Shown one piece after another: positions 8,373-16,539 of a stretch of DNA of 64,000 bases (position 1 is its first letter; every line of letters starts with the position of its first letter). Origin of the DNA: JAAZGD01 sp034003765. Lineage in GTDB: Bacteria > Bacillota > Clostridia > Peptostreptococcales > Anaerovoracaceae. The position numbers and the translations under genes were made by a program. The notes under the pieces were generated by a model. It was not told the DNA's origin. It did not search any database and saw only the letters and a program-made list of their open reading frames with translations. The DNA lies in the NCBI GenBank assembly GCA_034003765.1, contig JAVEXZ010000008.1, forward strand, positions 8,972 to 72,971. Direction: 5' to 3'.

Positions 8373-9254
8373 ATGGCAGGTGAAAATAAGTTTGCGGTCC
8401 TAATAGATGCAGACAATATATCTGAAAAATATATAAAATTCATAATGGATGAAATCTCAAATGAAGGGGTTGCAACCTACAAACGAATCTACGGAGATTG
8501 GACCAAGCCTTCCTTTGCGGCTTGGAAGAATGTTCTATTAGACTACTCAATTACTCCCATTCAGCAGTATGGCTATACCCAAGGAAAGAATGCTACGGAC
8601 TCGGCAATGATTATTGATGCCATGGATATTCTTTATTCTGACAATGTGGATGGCTTTTGTTTGGTAACAAGTGATAGCGACTTTACTCGTTTGGCTGCAA
8701 GATTAAGAGAATCTGGAATGGATGTAGTGGGTATGGGGGAAAAGAAAACTCCCAAAGCCTTTATATCTGCATGTAATAAGTTTAAGTACCTAGACATTCT
8801 GATGGAGCAGAGCCAAAAAGATGCTCAAAGAATCAGAAAAGAAATCGAAGATAGGCTAAAAGATTCCAAGCAGGAGAAAGAAAAAAAGCAGAGACTACAG
8901 ATTCCTTTACCTGATGGTTTTGATGATGAATCAAAAGAAGAACAGGAGATGACATCTTTGCAAACAATCGCAGATTCTGTAACAAATATTATTAGAGAAA
9001 AATCCGATGAGGACGGTTGGGTATTTGTTGGTGATATTGGTGGAATGTTGGTAAAAAGACATCCTGATTTTGATGTTAGAAATTTTGGCTTTAAGAAGCT
9101 TACACCTTTTATTAAGTCTCTTGAAGGTGTAGAGATTCGTTCTGAGCGCCACGGAAACGCCAACCTAATATATGTTAAAGAAACCCAGACAAATGGGGAA
9201 GAAGATGGGGAATGCAAAACCGTAAAAGCAGGTGTACCCAGGAAGAAAAGATAG
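8373..9254 (+). CDS. NYN-domain protein with C-terminal LOTUS/OST-HTH-like domain
   Basis: The N-terminal half (about residues 5-145) is a NYN/PIN-like nuclease domain with the acidic motifs LIDADN, DSAMIIDAMD and TSDSDFTRL, which coordinate metal in this RNase superfamily (LabA/DUF88). A basic coiled linker (about 150-185) leads to a C-terminal domain (about 195-275). Its pattern of a hydrophobic helix, then GWVFVGDIGGMLVKRHPDFD, matches OST-HTH/LOTUS RNA-binding domains. The role is probably RNA binding or cleavage, but the target is unknown. A bidirectional terminator follows. Confidence 0.85.
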   Translation: MAGENKFAVLIDADNISEKYIKFIMDEISNEGVATYKRIYGDWTKPSFAAWKNVLLDYSITPIQQYGYTQGKNATDSAMIIDAMDILYSDNVDGFCLVTSDSDFTRLAARLRESGMDVVGMGEKKTPKAFISACNKFKYLDILMEQSQKDAQRIRKEIEDRLKDSKQEKEKKQRLQIPLPDGFDDESKEEQEMTSLQTIADSVTNIIREKSDEDGWVFVGDIGGMLVKRHPDFDVRNFGFKKLTPFIKSLEGVEIRSERHGNANLIYVKETQTNGEEDGECKTVKAGVPRKKR

Positions 9255-9298
9255 TAAAAAAATTGTGTAAGGATAGAACAAGGTTATTTTTATGTGAA

Positions 9299-9346
9299 AA
9301 AATCCCCCTCAGATTGAGTTAAGCGAAACTCTTTTGAGAGGGATTT
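9299..9346. terminator. bidirectional intrinsic terminator
   Basis: AAATCCCCCTC (about 9299-9310) pairs with GAGAGGGATTT (9336-9346) with one mismatch, and an inner GAGTT/AACTC stem extends it. A T-rich run follows on the plus strand and A-rich sequence precedes it. It sits between the NYN gene (plus) and the convergent gene at 9385 (minus). Confidence 0.75.
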
Positions 9347-9384
9347 CTTATTTAGTCCTGTTTTTGCTTAGGGCTTTATTCGTC

Positions 9385-9846
9385 TTATTGGGAAAGCTCC
9401 TTCTCAAGGTCTTCTTGTTTTAGCCTTATAGCGCCAACGGTTAAGGCTCCTACTACTGCAATCTGGCCGATGGTTTTTACCCCTTTCTTAATTGCCCCCT
9501 TGTCTCTATGTACTAGACCCTTGGCTATTCCCCCAGTCTCTCCAAGAACAAGCTTTGCATTGTGAAGCCAATTGCCCACAAGCATTTTGCCACCATCTTT
9601 AAGGTCGTCTATTCCCCCATCAACCATAGTAGTGCTTTTTAGCATATTGCCTAGGGCAACATCCGCTGCACCTGAAGCCACATTACCAGCTATGCCCCCA
9701 AAATATATTAGGGAGTCTGTAACACTTTCTCCCACGTTGTCTACTATTTTTCGGTTTGCAACTTTTCCGATGACGGAGATAGTTCCACCGATAACTCCCC
9801 CTATAAGTGCCCCAGCAACTATGCCAGTTTTCTTTAATACTTTCAT
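9385..9846 (-). CDS. glycine-rich hydrophobic protein of unknown function
   Basis: This 153-residue protein opens with a glycine-zipper-like hydrophobic stretch (GIVAGALIGGVIGG, residues 8-21) and continues with repeated small-residue segments such as GGIAGNVASGAA. A charged C-terminus ends in EDLEKELSQ. Such patterns suggest membrane association or oligomerisation, but I recognise no family. A good AGGAGG ribosome binding site lies upstream on the minus strand at about 9854-9860. It is a single-gene minus-strand unit between a terminator and a divergent tRNA gene. Confidence 0.7.
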   Translation of the reverse strand: MKVLKKTGIVAGALIGGVIGGTISVIGKVANRKIVDNVGESVTDSLIYFGGIAGNVASGAADVALGNMLKSTTMVDGGIDDLKDGGKMLVGNWLHNAKLVLGETGGIAKGLVHRDKGAIKKGVKTIGQIAVVGALTVGAIRLKQEDLEKELSQ

Positions 9847-9949
9847 TCCCCTTTACCTCCTAAATACAACCCTTAATCAATTATAACCCAGAAACACCAT
9901 CTTTACAATAAGGGGGGGAATGTGTATAATACAAAGGGAACTTGGCTAC

Positions 9950-10025
9950 GCGGATGTAGCTCAATGGATAGAGTACCGCACTACGAATGCGTCGGTTGGG
10001 AGTTCGAATCTCTTCATCCGCACCA
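9950..10025 (+). tRNA. tRNA-Arg (anticodon ACG)
   Basis: A full cloverleaf can be drawn. The acceptor stem is GCGGATG with CATCCGC, the anticodon loop is CTACGAA giving ACG, the T-loop is TTCGAAT, and a genome-encoded CCA lies at 10023-10025. ACG is expected to be edited to ICG by TadA and to read CGU, CGC and CGA. Confidence 0.95.
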
Positions 10026-10058
10026 CAGACAGGCAACATTAAGTTGTCTGTTTTTTTT
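10026..10058 (+). terminator. intrinsic terminator after tRNA-Arg
   Basis: CAGAC (starting at 10026) and the nearby CAAC pair with GTTGTCTG, followed by a run of eight T residues. It lies directly after the encoded CCA and should end the tRNA transcript. Confidence 0.8.
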
Positions 10059-10157
10059 AGGGTTAAATATGCCTTTAATAAAAGCTTGACCTGGTGTAAA
10101 ATCAAATAAAGGGATTATAAGTTATTCCCTAATAAGGACGAAATTTTAGGAGCAGAT

Positions 10158-11324
10158 ATGAAAAAAGAAAATCTATTAACAATACTCTTAACACTACTAG
10201 TAGTTGCCAGTGTTTTTGTGACATCTGAATTTATTGATGATAGTCTTAAATCATCTCAAACTAAAGGAGAAGAGGGCCAGGAAGCCATAAGAGCCAGTGT
10301 AGTTAGAATATTGCAAGCCCAGGAAGTAAATGCCCAGAATACGGGGCAGGAAGAAGAAACTCCTTGGGAAACCCAATTTTTAGATGTAAAGATAAAAGAG
10401 GGTAAGCATAAAGACGAAACCATAAGAGCACAAAATATCATTGATCCCAGACTAGCCCACAATATAAGTGTAGAGAAGGGTGACAGCGTCCTTGTATATA
10501 TTAATGAGGACAATAGAGGCAAGGCTTTGGATGCCAGCATCATTGGACATTCAAGAGAAATGTATCTATATATTTTAATAGGTACATTTGCCCTGCTGTT
10601 GATTGTAGTGGGTGCGCTTAAAGGCCTTAAGGCCATAGTCACCTTGACTATTACTATTGCAATTATAATTAAAATACTCTTACCTTTGATTCTCATGGGA
10701 TATAACCCCTTGTGGGTATCAATAATTAGCTGTGCTGCCATAATAACAATAACCCTAATAATAGTAAGTGGGCCTAATAGAAAAACCTTATCGGCTATTA
10801 TAGGTACATCAGGAGGGGTCATTGCGGCTGGAGCAATTGCTATGTTTGTAGGAACTCTTTCCAAACTTACGGGGCTTGGAGATGAAGAGGCGCAGATGCT
10901 GGTTTTTATTCCCCAGCAAATAGAGCTTGATTTCAAAGGTCTTCTTTTTGCCGCTATTTTGATTGGTACTTTAGGGGCGGTAATGGATGTGGGAATGTCT
11001 ATTGCTTCATCAATGAATGAAATAGAAAAAGCAAAACCTGATATAACATCCAGACAATTGATTAAATCAGGGATGAACATTGGCAGAGACATAATGGGGA
11101 CAATGTCAAATACCTTGATACTGGCTTATACAGGAGGGTCACTCCACCTAATGCTCCTATTAATGGCATATGATATACCTTTCATAGAAATTATAAACCA
11201 AGATATAATTGCAACAGAGGTGGTGCGAGCAATATCAGGAAGTATCGGCCTGGTCTTGTCTATACCATTGACGGCTGTAATTGCTGGAACACTAGGTAGA
11301 CAAAGAGATAGGCATATTAAATAA
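10158..11324 (+). CDS. YibE/F family membrane protein
   Basis: The 388-residue protein has an N-terminal hydrophobic helix (residues 5-25) and an extracellular region to about residue 130 with an OB-like stretch. At least six membrane segments follow, including the conserved GALKGLKA, GTSGGVIAAGA and MGTMSNTLILAY regions of the YibE/F family. The family is widespread in Firmicutes and its function is not established; transport has been suggested but not shown. AGGAGC lies before the ATG. It is probably monocistronic, followed by an IS605-like structured segment. Confidence 0.85.
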   Translation: MKKENLLTILLTLLVVASVFVTSEFIDDSLKSSQTKGEEGQEAIRASVVRILQAQEVNAQNTGQEEETPWETQFLDVKIKEGKHKDETIRAQNIIDPRLAHNISVEKGDSVLVYINEDNRGKALDASIIGHSREMYLYILIGTFALLLIVVGALKGLKAIVTLTITIAIIIKILLPLILMGYNPLWVSIISCAAIITITLIIVSGPNRKTLSAIIGTSGGVIAAGAIAMFVGTLSKLTGLGDEEAQMLVFIPQQIELDFKGLLFAAILIGTLGAVMDVGMSIASSMNEIEKAKPDITSRQLIKSGMNIGRDIMGTMSNTLILAYTGGSLHLMLLLMAYDIPFIEIINQDIIATEVVRAISGSIGLVLSIPLTAVIAGTLGRQRDRHIK

Positions 11325-11332
11325 GAATTTAT

Positions 11333-11442
11333 GCACTGTGCAAGAACACCCCTTCCTCTTAGGTAGGTGATGAATTGCGCTGTATCCGTTAGGCTACTCG
11401 AAGGAGAAGCCCCCACTTCTATAAGTGGTGGGAGTATGTCAC
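11333..11442 (+). mobile_element. IS200/IS605-type right-end (omega-RNA-like) remnant or mini-element
   Basis: Two consecutive hairpins are visible. In the first, GGCT-A-CTC (11392-11399) pairs with GAG-A-AGCC (11404-11411) around a GAAG loop. In the second, CCCCCACTT (11410-11418) pairs with AAGTGGTGGG (11423-11432). The segment ends GGGAGTATGTCAC at 11430-11442. This hairpin plus TCAC ending is characteristic of right ends of IS605-family elements, where TnpB omega-RNAs terminate. A TTTAT at 11328-11332 could be the target motif at the left end, giving a unit of about 110 bp. No tnpA or tnpB is present. Confidence 0.55.
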
Positions 11443-11480
11443 TAAAGCTATAAAGTATCTCTATAAAAAGGAGGCAACAG

Positions 11481-12374
11481 ATGAGTATTAAAAGAGTAGA
11501 CTTAATTGGTGTCCAAGTTGACCTAGGAGCATCAAAGAGAGGCGTCGATATGGGCCCTGCCGCTATTCGCCACGGGGGTCTTTGTGAAGGACTTACTGAG
11601 CTAGAGATCCCTTGGAAAGACCAAGGGGATTTGATACCTAAAAAGGAAGGCAAATCTTCTGATAAGCTTCGTAATTATGAACAGGTTGTTGGAATTAATG
11701 CTGAACTTTTCCAAGCAGTTACAGAATCCTTGAAACAGGGGGCCTTCCCTGTTGTTATGGGTGGAGATCACAGTATTGCGGCTGGAAGTGTAATGGCTGT
11801 TGCCCAAAAGTATAAAAATATAGGTTTGATATGGGTTGATGCCCATGGAGACTGGAATGATGACAAAAGCTCCCTAAGTGGAAACATGCATGGCATGCCA
11901 TTTTCTGCGGTTTGCGGGTGGGGGCCAGAAGAAATGGTTAGTTATGTTCAGAGCCCAATATTTGTGGATCCTAAAAAAGCCGTGCAAATTGGTGGAAGAG
12001 ATATCGACTACAAGGAAAGAGAAAGAATGAAAGAGGCTGGCATAACTGTTTTCTCTATTGCTGATATCGATAAGCTGGGTATCCTGGAAGTAACAAATCG
12101 TGCCATGGAAATCGCCAGTAAAGATACAGAGGGGTTCCATGTAAGTTATGATGTAGATGCCGTAACTCCGGAGGCAGCACCAGGAACAGGGACCCCAGTT
12201 CATAGTGGACTAACCGTAAGGGAAGCCTTCCTCCTAATAGAAATAATCCACCAAAGTGGAAAGATGCTAGGCCTTGATATGGTAGAAGTCAATCCCATAC
12301 TAGACATTCAAAACCGAACTGGAATACTAGCAGCTGAGCTTATCTTGGCAGCAATGGGAAAAACAGTTTTTTAA
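11481..12374 (+). CDS. rocF: arginase
   Basis: Arginase hydrolyses L-arginine to ornithine and urea with a binuclear manganese centre. The metal-binding motifs are GGDHS (near residue 96), DAHGDWN (near 119), NMHGMP (near 135) and YDVDAVTPE (near 218). The 297-residue length matches the family. AAAGGAGG lies 8-15 bases before the ATG. Agmatinases and formiminoglutamases share the fold, but the NMHGMP motif and length favour arginase. Ornithine from this reaction could feed proline or polyamine synthesis. An IS605-like remnant lies directly upstream. Confidence 0.88.
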   Translation: MSIKRVDLIGVQVDLGASKRGVDMGPAAIRHGGLCEGLTELEIPWKDQGDLIPKKEGKSSDKLRNYEQVVGINAELFQAVTESLKQGAFPVVMGGDHSIAAGSVMAVAQKYKNIGLIWVDAHGDWNDDKSSLSGNMHGMPFSAVCGWGPEEMVSYVQSPIFVDPKKAVQIGGRDIDYKERERMKEAGITVFSIADIDKLGILEVTNRAMEIASKDTEGFHVSYDVDAVTPEAAPGTGTPVHSGLTVREAFLLIEIIHQSGKMLGLDMVEVNPILDIQNRTGILAAELILAAMGKTVF

Positions 12375-12407
12375 TAGTTTGCAATATAAAGTTGAGGATG
12401 TGATATT

Positions 12408-13238
12408 TTGAAAAAACTACTTTATTTGGAGGAATTTGAGAATTACAAAGAATACATGGATCCCAATGTTTGCCAGTACATATGTGAGGGAGAGATTTCT
12501 ACATTTGAGAGCTTTGAGCATTATAATCTATTTGCTTTCGATTGGTATGATAGTTTGAATCCTGGAGCAGAACTTTCCAGGATACTTGTGTATATGGATC
12601 AAGAAGACCTTTTTTATATATGCGAAGAGGATAGGGCATATCAAAAAGTAAATGCTTTGATTAGTCATGAACAAAGTAATGGGAAGTCACTTTATCAATT
12701 CTTTGTAGGTTTACTAAAAAATGAAATGAACTATTTAGAGAAGTTTGAGCAGGAAGTAACCGATGTTGAGGATGATGCTCTTATGCTTTCGCCAAAGGAT
12801 TACATTCAGGAAATTGTTCGCTTTCGTAAGGAGCTACAACAGCTAAAGCGTTACTATGAACAACTCAATGCTATTCTTGATAATCTGGTTGCCAATGACA
12901 ATGGATTATTTTCAAAAGACGAGGTTAGGCATTTGGCCATTTTAGAAAATAGAACCGAACGTTTCCACCACAGTGTTCTAAATATCAGAGATTATATTAC
13001 TCAAATGAGAGAAGCTTATCAGGCTCAAATTGATATTGAGCAGAACAAGCTGATGAAAATATTCACCTTAATTGCAGCCATATTCTTGCCTTTAGGGCTC
13101 TTGGTAGGCTGGTATGGCATGAATTTTGTAAATATGCCAGAGCTGACTTGGAAATATGGATACCCCGCCTTTATGGGAGTAAGTATTGTATTATGCATAG
13201 TTCTGCTTGTGAGTTTTAAAAAGAAAAAGTGGTTTTAG
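12408..13238 (+). CDS. CorA-family divalent cation transporter
   Basis: The product has 276 residues. A cytoplasmic N-terminal domain rich in helices (including a long coiled segment at about 95-215) precedes two C-terminal membrane helices. The first ends with the signature YGMNF near residue 237, which forms the selectivity loop of CorA channels for Mg2+ (some members carry Co2+ or Zn2+). The basic end KKKKWF matches the topology. The start is TTG with a GAGGATG ribosome binding site at 12394-12400. The protein is shorter than E. coli CorA (316 residues), as is usual for this Firmicutes branch. Ion specificity is inferred. Confidence 0.87.
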   Translation: MKKLLYLEEFENYKEYMDPNVCQYICEGEISTFESFEHYNLFAFDWYDSLNPGAELSRILVYMDQEDLFYICEEDRAYQKVNALISHEQSNGKSLYQFFVGLLKNEMNYLEKFEQEVTDVEDDALMLSPKDYIQEIVRFRKELQQLKRYYEQLNAILDNLVANDNGLFSKDEVRHLAILENRTERFHHSVLNIRDYITQMREAYQAQIDIEQNKLMKIFTLIAAIFLPLGLLVGWYGMNFVNMPELTWKYGYPAFMGVSIVLCIVLLVSFKKKKWF

Positions 13239-13265
13239 GCACCATTTGGATGAAGGGTTAAGGAG

Positions 13266-13958
13266 ATGGATATATATGGGCTTCAAAAAGTTACTCTATT
13301 AGATTATCCAGGAAAAGTGGCCTGCACAGTTTTTACAGTAGGCTGTAATTTTAGATGTCCATTTTGTCACAATAAAAGCCTTGTAACAGAGATAGCCGAG
13401 GATGCATCCATATTGGAAGCTGATTTTTTTTCATACCTTGAAAAGAGAAAGGCTGTCTTAGATGGGGTTTGCATTACAGGAGGTGAACCTCTTCTCCAAA
13501 CAGACATAGAAGATTTTTTAGTCAAAATCAAAGAAAAAGGTTATCTAGTTAAGTTAGATACTAATGGAAGTTTTGCCTCTTCTTTGAAGAACCTTGTGTC
13601 AAAGGGATTGGTGGATTATGTGGCTATGGATGTAAAAAATTCTATTGAGAGGTACCCACAAACCGTTGGCCTAGATATTTGCAACACCAAGGATATTGAA
13701 AAATCTGTGGATTTTCTTTTGAGTGGATCCATACCTTATGAATTTCGCACAACTGTTGTGGGGGAATTCCATGATAAAGAAAGTTTTATTAAAATAGCCC
13801 AATGGATAGAAAACCCAGAGAAATACTTCCTCCAAGGCTTTATTGACTCGGAGAATGTTATAAAAAGGGGATTAAGTGCTTACAGCCTTGAGGAGTTGGA
13901 AGGATTTGCTGAAATTCTCCGCGAGAAAATGTCTTTTGTTGAAATTCGAGGGCTTTAA
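13266..13958 (+). CDS. nrdG: anaerobic ribonucleotide reductase activating protein (NrdG2 type radical SAM)
   Basis: This is a radical SAM activase with the Fe-S motif C27-x3-C31-x2-C34 (CNFRCPFC). The GGEPLLQ motif near residue 78 binds SAM. It belongs to the NrdG2 subgroup (230 residues), longer than E. coli NrdG (154). It installs the glycyl radical on NrdD. The gene lies just upstream of nrdD but is separated from it by 139 bases holding the NrdR-like boxes and a promoter, so nrdD may be expressed independently. AAGGAG precedes the ATG. Confidence 0.88.
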   Translation: MDIYGLQKVTLLDYPGKVACTVFTVGCNFRCPFCHNKSLVTEIAEDASILEADFFSYLEKRKAVLDGVCITGGEPLLQTDIEDFLVKIKEKGYLVKLDTNGSFASSLKNLVSKGLVDYVAMDVKNSIERYPQTVGLDICNTKDIEKSVDFLLSGSIPYEFRTTVVGEFHDKESFIKIAQWIENPEKYFLQGFIDSENVIKRGLSAYSLEELEGFAEILREKMSFVEIRGL

Positions 13959-13964
13959 GCCCAA

Positions 13965-14014
13965 GTGCTACATATAGGGGTTTGATAAAATATAATGTCC
14001 ATATATAGGGGAAA
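13965..14014 (+). promoter_or_regulatory. tandem NrdR-box-like operators upstream of nrdD
   Basis: Core CTACATATAG (13968-13977) and core CCATATATAG (13999-14008) match the known NrdR box core CWATATATWG at 9 of 10 positions each. The two starts are 31 bases apart, three helical turns, as seen for paired NrdR boxes in front of nrd genes. A TATAAT (13991-13996) lies between them. NrdR is an ATP/dATP-sensing repressor; its gene is not in the window. Confidence 0.7.
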
Positions 14015-14018
14015 GGTC

Positions 14019-14047
14019 TTGACGATCTCTTGACTCGATGGTATCAT
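14019..14047 (+). promoter_or_regulatory. probable sigma-A promoter for nrdD-trxB
   Basis: TTGACG at 14019-14024, a 17-base spacer and TATCAT at 14042-14047 form a near-consensus promoter downstream of the NrdR-like boxes. A second possible -35 (TTGACT at 14030) has wrong spacing. An imperfect inverted repeat CATATAC/GTGTATG lies at 14045-14067. Confidence 0.6.
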
Positions 14048-14097
14048 ATACCTACAAATCGTGTATGCTTTTAAGGATTTGAAGGGGAGGAGATGTC

Positions 14098-16527
14098 ATG
14101 TATCAGGTTACTAAGCGGGACGGGAATATTGTGGGCTTTGATATTTCCAAAATTAGCATAGCAATTAAAAAAGCTTTTGAAGCAGAGGACAAAGAATACA
14201 ATCAAGATATTATAGATTTTTTAGCATTAAAGGTTACAGCGGACTATGAAGCAAAAGTAAAAGACTCTTTGATTGGTGTAGAGGACATTCAAGATAGTGT
14301 TGAAGGCGTATTAATTAAAGCTGGATATACTGATGTTGCAAAATGCTATATTCTTTATAGAAAGCAGCGAGAAAAAATCCGTAACATGAAATCCACAATC
14401 TTGGACTACAAAGAGATTGTCGATAATTATGTTCACTTAAACGATTGGCGAGTAAAAGAAAACTCTACAGTTACCTATTCGGTAGGTGGCCTTATTTTAA
14501 GTAACTCAGGAGCTATAACGGCTAACTATTGGCTTACAGAAATATATGATGAAGAAATAGCCAGAGCACATAGAAACGCAGATATTCATATTCATGACCT
14601 ATCCATGTTAACAGGTTATTGTGCAGGCTGGTCTTTGCGGCAATTAATTGAAGAGGGCCTAGGGGGAATCCCGGGGAAAATCACCTCATCTCCGGCCAGC
14701 CATTTGGCAACTTTGTGTAATCAAATGGTTAATTTTTTGGGGATAATGCAGAATGAATGGGCAGGGGCTCAAGCATTTTCATCCTTTGATACCTACTTAG
14801 CTCCTTTTGTTAAGGTGGACAATTTATCCTTAGAAGAAACAAAAAAGTGTATAGAGTCCTTTATTTTTGGAGTAAACACTCCTTCGAGATGGGGAACCCA
14901 GGCACCTTTTTCAAACATAACATTGGACTGGACTGTACCAAATGACCTGGCTGCCTTACCTGCTATTGTTGGTGGCAAGAAAATGGACTTTACATATGGA
15001 GACTGCAAGAAAGAAATGGATATGGTAAACCGGGCCTTTCTTGAGGTTATGCTAGGGGGAGATGCTAACGGACGAGGATTCCAATACCCAATACCTACTT
15101 ACTCCTTAACCAAGGACTTTGACTGGGGAGACACTGAGAACAATAGACTTTTATTTGAGATGACAGCTAAATATGGAACTCCATATTTCTCTAACTATAT
15201 TAACAGTGATATGGAACCTAATGATGTTAGAAGTATGTGTTGCAGACTTCGACTGGACTTAAGAGAGCTTCGTAAAAAATCAGGTGGATTTTTTGGTAGT
15301 GGTGAAAGCACAGGATCCATTGGGGTAGTAACAATCAATATGCCTAAGATTGCCTACCAATCAAAGGACTCTCAAGACTTTTACAATCAACTGAATAAGA
15401 GGATGGATACTGCGGCTCGTTCCTTAAAGACAAAAAGAACTATCATTAATAGATTGTTAGAAGAAGGCCTGTATCCTTACACAAAGAGATATCTTGGAAG
15501 CTTCGAAAATCATTTTTCCACTATAGGATTAATTGGAATGAATGAAGCTTGCCTTAACGCCAACTGGGTAAAAGAGGATATGACTCACAAGGAAGCCCAA
15601 GTATTTACCAAGGAAGTATTAAACCATATGAGAAATAGACTAGCAGATTATCAAGAGCTTTATGGAGACCTATACAACCTTGAGGCTACTCCTGCAGAGT
15701 CTACAACATACAGATTGGCTAAACACGATTTGGAACTTTACCCAGATATTATTACGGCATCAGAAAAAGGAAACACTCCTTACTATACAAACAGTTCTCA
15801 TTTGCCTGTAAGCTACACTGAAGATGTATTTGAAGCCTTGGACATCCAAGATGAACTTCAATCCCTTTATACTTCAGGAACGGTATTCCATGCCTTTTTA
15901 GGAGAAAAGCTTCCATCAGCTCAAGCTGCATCAAATCTGGTTCGTAAGATTGCAGAAAACTATAAGCTACCATATTACACAATGTCTCCTACATATTCTA
16001 TTTGTAAGAACCATGGTTATATAGCAGGGGAGGCATTTACTTGTCCAGATTGTGGGGAGGACACAGAGGTATATAGCCGAATAACTGGGTATTACAGGCC
16101 GGTTAAAAATTGGAATGAAGGTAAATCTCAAGAGTATAAAGAAAGACGACTCTACCAACCAGATCATTCTCAGCTGAAGAGAGTAAAAGAAATATCACTG
16201 AAAATAGGCGAGGATAAAGGCCAGTCAGTTGAATTGACTGGAGAGCAGGGAGTCGATTTTATAGACCCTAGTAAGTTATCAGAAAGAGAGTCTCTGAATG
16301 AAGAGATATACTTTTTTACCACTAAAACTTGCCCTAACTGCAAGATGGCTAGAACATTTCTAGAAAAATCCGGACTGGACTTTAAGACCATTGATGCGGA
16401 AGAGGATCAAATGTTGGCAAAGGAATTGAAGGTCAAGCAGGCGCCAACAGTAGTTGTTGTAAACAAAGAAAAAATTGATCGTTTCGTAAATGCATCTAAC
16501 ATTAAAGTATTTGCAGAAGCGCGATAA
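14098..16527 (+). CDS. nrdD: anaerobic ribonucleoside-triphosphate reductase with C-terminal redoxin domain
   Basis: NrdD makes dNTPs from NTPs without oxygen using a glycyl radical. An ATP-cone occupies residues 1-95. The catalytic barrel follows, with adjacent cysteines C381 and C382 (MCCRLRLD). The zinc site C636/H639/C649/C652 and the glycyl radical in RITGYYRP (G664) close the reductase part. Residues 735-809 then form a glutaredoxin/thioredoxin-like domain with CPNC at 745-748 and the cis-proline-like APT at about 783. The 809-residue length exceeds typical NrdD by this domain. GGGGAGGAG precedes the ATG. trxB follows, which suggests thiol rather than formate reduction. Confidence 0.93.
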   Translation: MYQVTKRDGNIVGFDISKISIAIKKAFEAEDKEYNQDIIDFLALKVTADYEAKVKDSLIGVEDIQDSVEGVLIKAGYTDVAKCYILYRKQREKIRNMKSTILDYKEIVDNYVHLNDWRVKENSTVTYSVGGLILSNSGAITANYWLTEIYDEEIARAHRNADIHIHDLSMLTGYCAGWSLRQLIEEGLGGIPGKITSSPASHLATLCNQMVNFLGIMQNEWAGAQAFSSFDTYLAPFVKVDNLSLEETKKCIESFIFGVNTPSRWGTQAPFSNITLDWTVPNDLAALPAIVGGKKMDFTYGDCKKEMDMVNRAFLEVMLGGDANGRGFQYPIPTYSLTKDFDWGDTENNRLLFEMTAKYGTPYFSNYINSDMEPNDVRSMCCRLRLDLRELRKKSGGFFGSGESTGSIGVVTINMPKIAYQSKDSQDFYNQLNKRMDTAARSLKTKRTIINRLLEEGLYPYTKRYLGSFENHFSTIGLIGMNEACLNANWVKEDMTHKEAQVFTKEVLNHMRNRLADYQELYGDLYNLEATPAESTTYRLAKHDLELYPDIITASEKGNTPYYTNSSHLPVSYTEDVFEALDIQDELQSLYTSGTVFHAFLGEKLPSAQAASNLVRKIAENYKLPYYTMSPTYSICKNHGYIAGEAFTCPDCGEDTEVYSRITGYYRPVKNWNEGKSQEYKERRLYQPDHSQLKRVKEISLKIGEDKGQSVELTGEQGVDFIDPSKLSERESLNEEIYFFTTKTCPNCKMARTFLEKSGLDFKTIDAEEDQMLAKELKVKQAPTVVVVNKEKIDRFVNASNIKVFAEAR

Positions 16528-16539
16528 GAAGGAGCTCCT

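Noticed and set aside
9881..10105. Minus-strand ORF across the tRNA-Arg gene
   Set aside because: It overlaps the tRNA and its terminator, and its sequence is the antisense of the cloverleaf.
10086..10118. TTGACC promoter before the YibE/F gene
   Set aside because: No acceptable -10 box lies 16-18 bases downstream; the nearest candidate is about 21 bases away.
10256..11092. Long minus-strand ORF inside the YibE/F gene
   Set aside because: It is antisense to a clear membrane protein gene with conserved motifs, and has no start context of its own.
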